Shown here: positions 42,678 to 50,959 of the stretch, piece by piece
How the letters are laid out: every line of letters starts with the position of its first letter
How positions within the stretch are numbered: position 1 is the first letter of the stretch
Assembly: GCA_033762255.1 (NCBI GenBank)
Contig: JANRLT010000060.1
Location: 62,001-126,000, forward strand
DNA from: Pirellulales bacterium
GTDB taxonomy: Bacteria; Planctomycetota; Planctomycetia; Pirellulales; JALHPA01
Length of the DNA stretch: 64,000 bases
Reading direction: 5' to 3'
Position numbers and translations under genes: made by a program
Notes under the pieces: generated by a model
What the model was told of the DNA's origin: nothing
What the model saw: only the letters and a program-made list of their open reading frames with translations
The model's database searches: none

Positions 42678-43502
42678 ATGGAACAACGACGTAATTTCTC
42701 TGCCGCGGTGATTCAATTGCAATCCACGCCAGAAACCCCCGCCAATATCGCCCGCGCGGAAAAATGGGTCGCCCTGGCCGCGGCGGAAAACGCGCGGTTG
42801 GTGGTCCTGCCCGAGCTATTTGCCTGTTATGGTGACCTTGAACTAACCGTCAACCAGGCGGAACCGCTCGACGGACCGTTGGTAACGCAGATGCGACACT
42901 GGGCGGAAAAAGCTGGGATTTGGCTGGTTGCGGGTAGTATTGCCGAACGCGCTGGGGAATCCGTTTTTAACACAACCGTCACCCTGGACCCCAAGGGAAA
43001 CGTGGTCGGCACGTACCGTAAACGGCACATGTTCAATATTGACCTGGCGCAGCGGGTTAGTAGTTGCGAATCGAAATTTTTTGCGGCCGGAGACGCTTTG
43101 TCCCAACTTCCGACGCCCCTGGGTCAGTTGGGTGTTTCGATTTGCTACGATTTGCGTTTTCCCGAACAATTCCGTGAATTAGCCAGCTTGGGGCTGGAAA
43201 TTTTGGCGATTCCCGCCGCATTTACCCAGACGACGGGGCGCGATCATTGGGAGTTGCTCGTGCGCGCCCGCGCGCTTGAAAATCAATGCTATGTCTTAGC
43301 CGCGAATCAGGTGGGAGAACATTCGCCGCTGATGAGCAGTTATGGGCATTCCTGTATTGTTGATCCCTGGGGGACTGTCTTGGCTATGTTGCGGGAACCG
43401 GTCGAAGGGTTCGTGCTAGCGGAAATTGATTGGGAATTTTTATCCACGGTGCGCCGACAATTACCGGCGTTACAACATCGCCGCGGCATATCAACCACAT
43501 AA
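42678..43502 (+). CDS. Carbon-nitrogen hydrolase (nitrilase superfamily, Nit1/omega-amidase-like)
   Basis: The 274-residue protein has the catalytic Glu46 in LVVLPELFACYGD, Lys115 in GTYRKRHMFNIDL and Cys156 in LGVSICYDLRFPEQFREL. The C-terminal HWELLVRARALENQCYVLAANQVG and the HSCIVDPWGTVLAML segments are also family marks. The K-R-H-M-F-N-I-D loop resembles Nit1/Nit2-type enzymes that hydrolyse alpha-keto-amides or deaminated glutathione, a repair activity. The exact substrate cannot be set from sequence. The ATG at 42678 is preferred over the GTG at 42669. Confidence 0.9.
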   Translation: MEQRRNFSAAVIQLQSTPETPANIARAEKWVALAAAENARLVVLPELFACYGDLELTVNQAEPLDGPLVTQMRHWAEKAGIWLVAGSIAERAGESVFNTTVTLDPKGNVVGTYRKRHMFNIDLAQRVSSCESKFFAAGDALSQLPTPLGQLGVSICYDLRFPEQFRELASLGLEILAIPAAFTQTTGRDHWELLVRARALENQCYVLAANQVGEHSPLMSSYGHSCIVDPWGTVLAMLREPVEGFVLAEIDWEFLSTVRRQLPALQHRRGISTT

Positions 43503-44101
43503 AAATTCGCGCGTTGCATATCGCTAAATTGGAAAATCTCAAGTCCCTGATTGTGGGAAAATTACAAAAAAGAATTCCTGGTTCCCATTGCTTGACAAAA
43601 AACAAATGCTTTTGAAAATGAGCAAAGCCATCCGAGTTTTTGCTAACTCGAGCACATCTCAAAAAGCAGAGTATGCACTGGAGTAAATTTTGCAAAAACT
43701 TTAATAATGTTATGGTGTTGCATGGTTAGTAAGGATTTACCCCAGGACGCACTGGTGAAAGGCATGTACCGGGTTAGAGAAAACAGCGCGCCACAACGTG
43801 CTGATTGTTACACACACGATTGATACAAAAAAATTGGGGGGCGACGACCCAGGGATTGAACTGTCGACGGCCACCAAAGTGACACGCTTGACCGGGGATA
43901 CGGATGTCCCTCCCACTTTTTTTGTTGCGCGGCCTGATTGTAACAAGCGAATGACTTGTCAAATGCTGGGCATTCGGCAAAAATGACGCAAGTTAACGAA
44001 CAAGCTTCCCAATAGCGGGTTGCCCGCTATTTTCCTGTTGATTCTTGCGGTCGCCCCACAGGTTTTTTTTTAAGTTGCGTTTTTTTTAATCACAAAAATT
44101 T
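43503..44101. other. 600-base gap, possibly a small gene or RNA
   Basis: No known gene is found. An AT-rich stretch at 43690-43730 is followed by two short overlapping frames: one of 33 codons from an ATG near 43721 (MVSKDLPQDALVKGMYRVRE) and one of 62 codons ending at 43986. Neither matches a family I know. The clean hairpin at 44011-44034 then follows 25 bases later. A short transcript, coding or not, is possible. Confidence 0.35.
44011..44034 (+). terminator. Hairpin terminator before folK
   Basis: AATAGCGGG and CCCGCTATT pair around a two-base loop and are followed by TTCC. No annotated gene upstream claims it, so it may end the possible transcript in 43700-44010. Confidence 0.55.
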
Positions 44102-45139
44102 ATGCCCCGGGCGCTCATCGGTTTAGGTGCCAGTTTGGGGGACCGCGCGGCCACCTTAGCCAGCGCGCTGGATGGGTTGCGGGCCTACTCGACCAATACA
44201 CCACTTTGCTCTAGCCGCTTTTTCGAGACAGCCCCCTTGGGGGGGGATGGCTGGCAACCCTCGTATCTCAATGCCGCGGCGGTGATTGATACCAGCCTGC
44301 CAGCCATGGATTTGCTGCGGCAGCTACAGCTGATTGAGCACCAACATGGTCGGGTGCGAACCGCCGGAAAAGTCTGGGAACCGCGTACGCTGGACCTGGA
44401 TTTGCTGCTATTCGATCAAGAAATTCTGTTGACACCCACCTTTACCGTACCACACCGGTGGTTGGCCTTTCGCGATTTTGCGCTGGAGCCGGCGGTGGAA
44501 ATAGCGGCTGACTGGCGGCATCCCATTTTTGGATTGACTCTATGGGAACTGCGCAATCGTCTGCGGGATGCCGCGGGGTGGTTGCTGATTACCGGCGATG
44601 ATGATGAGCAGCTATTTTATCTGGCAATTTCCCTGGCCTTTCACGATGTCGACCAATCCGGCAAGGAGGTAATTGTGAATTTGCCCTTCGAATGCGAGGA
44701 GCTTATCCATACAGATCTTGTGGAAATCAATGCGGCTAGAAGTGTAGTAAAGGATTACCAGCTAAAAATAAAAGCGGGGGTGCCCACGCGGCGAATCACC
44801 GCCTGTTTACCAAATTCATCTCAGTTGACGAAATATGATTGGTTTCAGTTGATTGTCACCCCCCTGGGTGCGCATTTAATTTTTCCCATCATGCGTGCAG
44901 AACTCCCCTTCCCCACGGCGCGGCTCTGTTTATACAAAGATGCAGAAGCGATGGATGCCGCCTATTTGCAAGCATCATGCCGAAGCCGGGATTTGCCAGC
45001 GGAGCTGGCAACCTGGGATGAGAAGTCCGGAGACGGGTGCGTTATTCCGACATTGTGGATTGCCGCTGAGGACCAGGACCAGATCATTCGAGAAGCCGCC
45101 ACCCTGTGGGAGGCGATCTGCGGCTCTGCAGTGACTTAA
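44102..45139 (+). CDS. folK: HPPK (6-hydroxymethyl-dihydropterin pyrophosphokinase) with an unknown C-terminal domain
   Basis: Residues 1-160 are a full HPPK: ALIGLGASLGDRAATLASAL, the YLNAAAVIDTSLPAMDLLRQLQLIE segment and the catalytic VWEPRTLDLDLLLFDQ, with FTVPHRW. It adds pyrophosphate to the pterin alcohol before its joining to p-aminobenzoate. A further 185 residues (from GWLLITGDDDEQLFYLAISL to the end at 345) are not part of HPPK. They have alternating strands and helices and PTLWIAAEDQDQIIREAATL at the end, and I do not recognise them. The gene opens a run of coenzyme genes to 53193. Confidence 0.88.
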   Translation: MPRALIGLGASLGDRAATLASALDGLRAYSTNTPLCSSRFFETAPLGGDGWQPSYLNAAAVIDTSLPAMDLLRQLQLIEHQHGRVRTAGKVWEPRTLDLDLLLFDQEILLTPTFTVPHRWLAFRDFALEPAVEIAADWRHPIFGLTLWELRNRLRDAAGWLLITGDDDEQLFYLAISLAFHDVDQSGKEVIVNLPFECEELIHTDLVEINAARSVVKDYQLKIKAGVPTRRITACLPNSSQLTKYDWFQLIVTPLGAHLIFPIMRAELPFPTARLCLYKDAEAMDAAYLQASCRSRDLPAELATWDEKSGDGCVIPTLWIAAEDQDQIIREAATLWEAICGSAVT

Positions 45140-45227
45140 AGCAGTTTTTTTTTCTGCGACACATTTCGATATTGGTTATACTACTAAAGCAGGCAAATTA
45201 TGGATTCTTCGTATTCTTTGGCATGAC

Positions 45228-46100
45228 ATGAGTTCTCCCCGCTTGATTACCTCGGTCGCGGAACTGCGCGAAATTAGCCGCGCGGCCAAGTTCGCTGGCC
45301 AAACGGTCGGGCTAATTCCCACCATGGGGGCCTTACACGCCGGACATGTCAGCTTGGTGGCAGCGGCGGCCCAAAGTTGTCAATGCGTGATTGTCAGCAT
45401 CTTTGTAAATCCGACGCAGTTCGCTCCGCATGAAGATTTGCAAAAGTACCCCCGCGATTTAGCGGCAGATTTGCAACTGCTGGCGCCGCATCACGTGGCA
45501 GCTGTCTTTGCCCCGACCGTGGAACAAATGTATCCCGCTAATTTTCAAACCGCTGTCACGGTGCAGGAACTAAGCCAACCCTGGGAAGGGGTGGTTCGAC
45601 CCACGCATTTTAGTGGCGTGGCGACGGTGGTATTAAAATTATTTTTGGCGGCGGAGCCGGATTATGCCTACTTTGGACAAAAAGATTACCAGCAACTGGC
45701 GGTAATCCGGCAAATGACCGCCGATCTGGCGTTACCGGTGCAGATTGTGGGCTGCCCCATTATTCGGGATGCCGATGGCTTGGCGCTGAGCTCACGAAAC
45801 CAGTATCTGACCGCGGAGCAACGCGAACAGGGGTTGGCCCTCTCCCGTGCCTTGGGCGTGGCGGCGGAAATGGTCCAACGTGGCGAGCGGGATGGCGCGG
45901 AATTATCATCAGCCCTGCATGATATTTTGGCCAGTGCGGATTTGACCGTGGATTACGCGGTGATTGTCGATGCCACGACGCTAGCGCCCCTAGCGCGTTT
46001 GGATCGTCCCGCGGTGGCTCTGGTCGCCGCCCGGGTGGGATCCACCCGCCTGATTGATAATCGCTTGCTTGATCCTATGCCCGCGCCGCGGGTCGTTTAG
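45228..46100 (+). CDS. panC: Pantothenate synthetase
   Basis: The 290-residue enzyme joins pantoate and beta-alanine with ATP in coenzyme A synthesis. The HIGH-like site is in GLIPTMGALHAGHVSLV, and VSIFVNPTQFAPHEDLQKYPR follows. FSGVATVVLKLFLAAEPDYAYFGQKDYQQ and DADGLALSSRNQYLT with the KMSKS-like SSRN are also in place. The full length and normal ending support an intact gene. It follows folK by about 90 bases and precedes the DUF309 gene by nine. Confidence 0.96.
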   Translation: MSSPRLITSVAELREISRAAKFAGQTVGLIPTMGALHAGHVSLVAAAAQSCQCVIVSIFVNPTQFAPHEDLQKYPRDLAADLQLLAPHHVAAVFAPTVEQMYPANFQTAVTVQELSQPWEGVVRPTHFSGVATVVLKLFLAAEPDYAYFGQKDYQQLAVIRQMTADLALPVQIVGCPIIRDADGLALSSRNQYLTAEQREQGLALSRALGVAAEMVQRGERDGAELSSALHDILASADLTVDYAVIVDATTLAPLARLDRPAVALVAARVGSTRLIDNRLLDPMPAPRVV

Positions 46101-46109
46101 CCATCCGCC

Positions 46110-46757
46110 ATGCCCGTTATTCCCCGTTATCGGCCAGATGTCCAGCTTCCCCCATATGGCTATGTGACGGGATTGTGGCCCCACCCGCTTAATCATCCAG
46201 AGGGGCACAGCCATCAAAGCCCCCATCCGCTCTTGTCGGATCCTGCGCGTCAAGCGGATATTTTTACGGTTGATCCACGCCCGTGGTCTGTGGAAATACC
46301 GGAGAGGCAAGAGTTTTTATACGCGCTCGATCTCTTTAACCACGGTTACTATTGGGAAGCCCACGAAGCTTGGGAAGGCTTGTGGCAGGCCGCTCGAAAA
46401 ATTCCCTCCCCCGCCAGCCTAGCTCCGGCGGAGGGTCTTGCGCCCGCGGCGATTCTGGCATTGTTTTTTCAGGCATTAATCAAGCTGGCCGCCGCCGGTG
46501 TCAAAGCGCGCGAAGGACGCGGCGTGGGCGTAGCGCGGCATCTGCGCCGCGCGGCGGAGTTATTAGACCTGGTTACCCTCCGCGTTGCGCCGCGGGAAGA
46601 ATTGTGGGGGCTGAATCTGACGGAATTGCGACACTTCAGCGTTAAATGGCGGTCAATTCCTTTGCCACCGCTGGTCGGACGGGAGCAACCGGTGCTGGTT
46701 GTCTGGCCGGAGCAACTGCGCCTGCGGGACTTGCCACTGGAGGGAACTCCTGAATAA
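46110..46757 (+). CDS. DUF309 protein
   Basis: The 215-residue protein has the DUF309 helical core EFLYALDLFNHGYYWEAHEA-WEGLW, with the conserved F-N-x-G-x-[YF]-[WF]-E-x-H-E-x-W-E motif. A second helix pair follows, FFQALIKLAAAGVKAREGRG-VGVARHLRRAAELLD. The family is small, helical and of unknown function. It starts nine bases after panC, so the two are likely co-transcribed. The N-terminal 70 residues are a proline-rich extension not found in short members. Confidence 0.85.
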   Translation: MPVIPRYRPDVQLPPYGYVTGLWPHPLNHPEGHSHQSPHPLLSDPARQADIFTVDPRPWSVEIPERQEFLYALDLFNHGYYWEAHEAWEGLWQAARKIPSPASLAPAEGLAPAAILALFFQALIKLAAAGVKAREGRGVGVARHLRRAAELLDLVTLRVAPREELWGLNLTELRHFSVKWRSIPLPPLVGREQPVLVVWPEQLRLRDLPLEGTPE

Positions 46758-46834
46758 TAGAAGAATGCCGCAACTTTATTAATTGTTGGCCTGTCCAATC
46801 TCGCGCGGCCCCCCACATTGCTGGAAAAAATACG

Positions 46835-48547
46835 ATGAATGCCGGATATGTCTCGCCAGAACAATCGGCCAAAACACCACCAGTAAAAGAAAAGCTCGGC
46901 CCGATTGCCCGCAACTTGGGGAATATCGTGCTGTTCTGGATGTTGTTTTTGGTGGGGGCAATACTAATCACACAATATTATGTTGAAGATCAGACCGCTA
47001 TAGCCAATCTGGTGTTGCAGGCCGGGACCGCCCTGATTGTCCTGACGATTTGTCTTTATTCGCTGGCACAATCCAGTCTGGGCCTGTGGCGATTTTTTCC
47101 CACCTTGCTAACAGCCGCTGGACTGGGGGTCTTTTTTTACTTTTATCAGTATGCCGGGAATACCGGGAATATGCGGTTGATCTTTGTCCGCCGAGGGCAA
47201 TTGCCCCCCCCCGCCAAGGTGGCGGATCTTAACCCCGCCCAGCAAGCCCCCGTCGCCGAGCCTCCCCGCAGCGGCAATGACTTTCCCCAGTTTTTAGGCC
47301 CCCGGCGCGATCAAGTCTTGACCGGCACGCGCATCAATCCCGTTTGGACCGCCAATCCGCCGAAGCTGATGTGGAAGCATCCCGTCGGCCAAGGGCTAAC
47401 GGGATTTGCCGTGGTGGACTGGCGGGCGATCACGATGGAACAGCGTGAGTTGCAGGAATGCGTGATTTGCTACCACGTGCGGACGGGGGAAATCTTGTGG
47501 GTGCACCAGCATCCCAACGAGCATTATCAGTTCAATGTCGGTTGGAATGGTCCCCGCTCGACGCCGACCATTCATAACGGCCGCGTTTATGCCCAGGGGG
47601 CGGCGGGCAAGCTGGTCTGCCTGGATTTACAAACCGGTGATTTGCAGTGGGAAAAGGAGATTCTCAACGCCGATCCCAAGAATATTCCCGAATGGGGCAA
47701 AGCGAACTCGCCGCTGATCGTGGATAATCAATTGATCGTGGTGGGGGGATTGCGCACCGACGACCCGGAAAAGTTTTTACGCTCGCTGATTTCTCTTGAC
47801 CCCGTCACGGGAAACGAACTCTGGGCCGTGGATGGTCATTTTGGCAGTTATGCCTCTCCCGCCGTGGCGACGCTGGGGGGGGTGCGGCAAATTATCATTG
47901 TCAATCAAAATTGGATTGATGGGCATGACCTGCAAACGGGAGCACTGCTATGGAGTTATCCCTGGCCTGGTAGAACCAACGCCGACGCCAACACCGCCCA
48001 GGCGTTCGCGGTCAATGAACAGCAAGTGTTTGTTTCCAAGGAATACGGCGTGGGGGCCGCGCTGTTTAATGTTCACAAAACGGAGGATGACAAATGGCGC
48101 GCCACGCTAGAGACCGTTAATGACCTGGCCGGTTGGGCCAAGCCCGTGCTAAAGACCAAGGTCAACAATGTCAGCCGCGTCGGCGAGCATGTCTATGGAT
48201 TTAACAACGAAGTATTGGAATGTGTGGAGTTAGCCACGGGCAAGTCCCTCTGGAGAAAGCGGGGGGATTTTGGCAGCGGACAATTGCTGGTGGTAGAGGA
48301 TAAACTTTTGATCCAGACCGAAGATGGCCAAGTCGTCCTGGCCGCCGCCAACCCGCAAAAGTACCAAGAGTTTGGCCGGTTTCAGGCGATTACCGGCGAA
48401 CCGTGTTGGAATCCGCCAGCCTTTGCCGCGCCGTATGTGTTAATTCGCAATTGGCAAGAAGCGGCCTGTTATGAACTGCCGTGCGAATCAGTTGATCCCG
48501 CGGATGATAAGCAGGTCGATCCCCCGGCAGCTGTCGAACAGAAGTAA
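46835..48547 (+). CDS. PQQ-like beta-propeller protein, BamB-like
   Basis: The 570-residue product has two N-terminal hydrophobic segments (residues about 30-55 and 62-95) and a linker. An eight-bladed-type propeller of PQQ-enzyme repeats follows, such as GKLVCLDLQTGDLQWEKEI, LISLDPVTGNELWAVDG, DLQTGALLWSYPWPG and VELATGKSLWRKRGD. The W-x-x-x repeats are those of BamB and PQQ dehydrogenases, but no enzymatic residue set of an alcohol dehydrogenase is seen. Planctomycetes have many membrane-anchored proteins of this kind, and their role is not known. It probably faces the periplasm. Confidence 0.85.
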   Translation: MNAGYVSPEQSAKTPPVKEKLGPIARNLGNIVLFWMLFLVGAILITQYYVEDQTAIANLVLQAGTALIVLTICLYSLAQSSLGLWRFFPTLLTAAGLGVFFYFYQYAGNTGNMRLIFVRRGQLPPPAKVADLNPAQQAPVAEPPRSGNDFPQFLGPRRDQVLTGTRINPVWTANPPKLMWKHPVGQGLTGFAVVDWRAITMEQRELQECVICYHVRTGEILWVHQHPNEHYQFNVGWNGPRSTPTIHNGRVYAQGAAGKLVCLDLQTGDLQWEKEILNADPKNIPEWGKANSPLIVDNQLIVVGGLRTDDPEKFLRSLISLDPVTGNELWAVDGHFGSYASPAVATLGGVRQIIIVNQNWIDGHDLQTGALLWSYPWPGRTNADANTAQAFAVNEQQVFVSKEYGVGAALFNVHKTEDDKWRATLETVNDLAGWAKPVLKTKVNNVSRVGEHVYGFNNEVLECVELATGKSLWRKRGDFGSGQLLVVEDKLLIQTEDGQVVLAAANPQKYQEFGRFQAITGEPCWNPPAFAAPYVLIRNWQEAACYELPCESVDPADDKQVDPPAAVEQK

Positions 48548-48641
48548 CGGCTCGCTATTTGGCATATCTTTAGCGGGTGGATAAATACGCCACGCACCTT
48601 TGAGGATATGTCTTTTTAATTATGCTATTGCTGTAATTCTT

Positions 48642-49439
48642 ATGATGGAACCCACCGCGGGATCGCTAGCAAATAAAATCGCCGTCGTCACCGGCTCCTC
48701 CAGTGGGATCGGCAGGGCAACGGCGCTGGCCCTGGCCGGCGCTGGGGCGCACGTGCTGGTCCATGCCGCGCGAAATCTCTCCGGTGCCCAGGAGACCGCC
48801 GCGACGATTCAACGCCTGGGTCGGCAGGCCACGGTGCTCTTGGCGGATTTGCAAACGCACGCCCAGCAGGACCGCTTTGTCGAGGAAGCGTGGGCCTGGC
48901 GGGGACGGGTCGATCTTTTGGTCAATAACGCGGGGGCGGATGTCCTGACCGGCGCGGCGGCAAAGCTGGGGTTTGAGGAAAAGCTAGAACTATTGTGGCG
49001 GGTCGATGTGACGGCCACGCTGCGCCTCAGTCGGCAAATCGGACGGCAAATGCGCGACGCGGGAGGGGGCGTGATCATTAACACCAGTTGGGATCAGGCG
49101 GAATATGGCATGGCGGGGGATAGTGGTGAATTGTTTGCCGCGACCAAAGGAGCGGTGGCGGCATTGACGCGCAGCTTGGCACGTTCCCTGGCGCCGTTGG
49201 TGCGGGTCAACGCGGTCGCCCCGGGTTGGATCAAGACTGCCTGGGGAGAAACCGCCAGCGCGCCTTGGCAGACCCGCGCCGCGGCGGAGGCGCTCTTAAA
49301 CCGCTGGGGAACGCCCGAGGATGTCGCCCGGGCGACGCTGTACTTATGCTCTCCCGCGGCGGAGTTTATCACCGGCCAAGTTTTGCCGGTGAACGGCGGT
49401 TACCGCGGCGCGGCTGATTTTGTGGAAACGCGCGATTGA
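48642..49439 (+). CDS. SDR-family protein lacking the catalytic tyrosine
   Basis: The 265-residue product has the NAD(P)-binding GSSSGIG at 18-24, the NNAG at 95-98, an active-site-type Ser149 in IINTSWD, and the C-terminal APGWIKT and VLPVNGGYRG segments of classical FabG-like reductases. At the Y-x-x-x-K site it reads FAATK, with Phe165 for Tyr and Lys169 kept. Without the tyrosine, normal reduction is unlikely. It may bind cofactor or act in another way, or may use a different residue. It directly precedes the dihydropteroate synthase-like gene, so a role in pterin or C1 chemistry is possible. The ATG at 48642 or 48645 is the start. Confidence 0.85.
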   Translation: MMEPTAGSLANKIAVVTGSSSGIGRATALALAGAGAHVLVHAARNLSGAQETAATIQRLGRQATVLLADLQTHAQQDRFVEEAWAWRGRVDLLVNNAGADVLTGAAAKLGFEEKLELLWRVDVTATLRLSRQIGRQMRDAGGGVIINTSWDQAEYGMAGDSGELFAATKGAVAALTRSLARSLAPLVRVNAVAPGWIKTAWGETASAPWQTRAAAEALLNRWGTPEDVARATLYLCSPAAEFITGQVLPVNGGYRGAADFVETRD

Positions 49440-49495
49440 GTTAAACTTTAGTCATACCCTGTCTCTCTCACTTGTTGGTCCGCGCGCGGATTTTC

Positions 49496-50959
49496 ATGCA
49501 CATCCACTTTGTCACCGGTTGCCTGGCCGAACCCGCGCTGCGCGGGGTGTTGGGCGCATTAGCTCCGCATGCGGGGTTTGCGTATTCGGTGCAGGTGTTA
49601 CCCATCACCGTGGCCGCGCTCATGACGCCAGCGTGGATTGCTCCCCGGCTGGTGGTGCCCCCCGAGGCTGATCAAGTGTTGCTCCCCGGCTATTGCGGCG
49701 GTGATCTGGCTCCGCTGAACGCGGTCTGCGCCGTCCCGGTCGTGATTGGCCCGCGCGACCTGCGCAAGCTGCCGCAGTTTTTTGGCCAAGACCCACATCA
49801 GGATTATGGCGGTTATAACATCCAAATCTTGGCCGAAATCAACCATGCCCCGCGCTTGGCAAGGGCAGAGATCTTGGCCATGGCGCGGCAACTGGCGGCG
49901 GATGGGGCGGACCTGATTGACCTGGGCTGCGACCCAAATCACATTTGGACCGACGCGGGGGATACGGTGCGGCGGCTACGGGACGCGGGTTTGCGGGTCT
50001 CGATCGACAGCCTGGAACCGGCAAACATTGCTCCAGCGGTCGCGGCGGGGGCGGAACTGGTGTTGTCCGTCAATAGCTCCAATCGCCAGCACGCCGCGGA
50101 TTGGGGGTGCGAGGTCGTGGCGATTCCCGACCAACCGACGGACATGGATAGCCTCGACCGGACGGTGGAATATCTGGCAGCGCGGAATGTGCGGCTGCGG
50201 CTGGATCCCATTTTGGAACCGATCGGCTTTGGCTTTGCCGCCAGTTTGCAACGCTACGCCGTCGCGCGACAACGGTATCCCGACGCGGAAATGCTCATGG
50301 GTATTGGCAATCTTACCGAATTGACGGATGCCGATTCCGCCGCGATCAATTTGCTGCTTTTGGCCTATTGCCAAGAACTGGGGATCCGCGGCGTCCTGAC
50401 CACGCAAGTGATCAACTGGGCGCGTGGCAGCGTGCGCGAATGCGACCTGGCCCGCCGGGCGGCGTATTATGCCGTGGAAAAGCGGACCCTGCCAAAACAT
50501 TTGGAACCGCGACTGGTCCCTTTGCGTGGCGATCCTCCCCGGCCCTTCGGCGAAGAAAACCTCATCCAGTTGGCCGCCAGTCTGCGGGATAATAACTACC
50601 GCATCTTTGCCGAAGCGGGGCAGATCCACCTGCTCTGGGCGGGGCACCACCTGAGCGGGGGCGATCCATTTGAGTTATTTGCGCGGCTTTTAGACACGCG
50701 GCCGACAAATATTGACGCGGGACACGCGTTTTACCTGGGTTATGAATTTTGCAAAGCGGTCACGGCCTTGACATTGCATAAACATTACGAGCAAGACACC
50801 GCGCTCAACTGGGGTTATTTGACAAAAGAGGAACAACACCACCGTCTTAGCCGTCGTAGCGCGCGCGAACGCCTCGAACAGCGGCAAAGCGAGGCGGAAC
50901 AAGCGGCTCCTCCCCTGTCTGATACGGCGGCGGATGCGGAATCCCGGGGCATGTTATGA
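49496..50959 (+). CDS. Dihydropteroate synthase-like protein (DUF6513, methanopterin type)
   Basis: The 487-residue protein has an N-terminal domain (residues 1-115, MHIHFVTGCLAEPALRGVL) of the DUF6513 kind. A TIM-barrel related to dihydropteroate synthase follows: EINHAPRLARAEILAMARQL, ADGADLIDLGCDPN, GLRVSIDSLEPANIAPAVAAGAELVLSVNSSN and RLRLDPILEPIGFGFAASLQ. Such proteins (TIGR00284-like) accompany the tetrahydromethanopterin C1 pathway in archaea, methylotrophs and planctomycetes, and probably build the pterin core of that cofactor. The stop overlaps the pabB start by ATGA. A true folP is not seen in the window. Confidence 0.85.
   Translation: MHIHFVTGCLAEPALRGVLGALAPHAGFAYSVQVLPITVAALMTPAWIAPRLVVPPEADQVLLPGYCGGDLAPLNAVCAVPVVIGPRDLRKLPQFFGQDPHQDYGGYNIQILAEINHAPRLARAEILAMARQLAADGADLIDLGCDPNHIWTDAGDTVRRLRDAGLRVSIDSLEPANIAPAVAAGAELVLSVNSSNRQHAADWGCEVVAIPDQPTDMDSLDRTVEYLAARNVRLRLDPILEPIGFGFAASLQRYAVARQRYPDAEMLMGIGNLTELTDADSAAINLLLLAYCQELGIRGVLTTQVINWARGSVRECDLARRAAYYAVEKRTLPKHLEPRLVPLRGDPPRPFGEENLIQLAASLRDNNYRIFAEAGQIHLLWAGHHLSGGDPFELFARLLDTRPTNIDAGHAFYLGYEFCKAVTALTLHKHYEQDTALNWGYLTKEEQHHRLSRRSARERLEQRQSEAEQAAPPLSDTAADAESRGML

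Noticed and set aside
43798-43986. Confident small protein gene
   Set aside because: It has a plausible stop before a terminator but no family match and no clear start, so it is kept only as a possibility.
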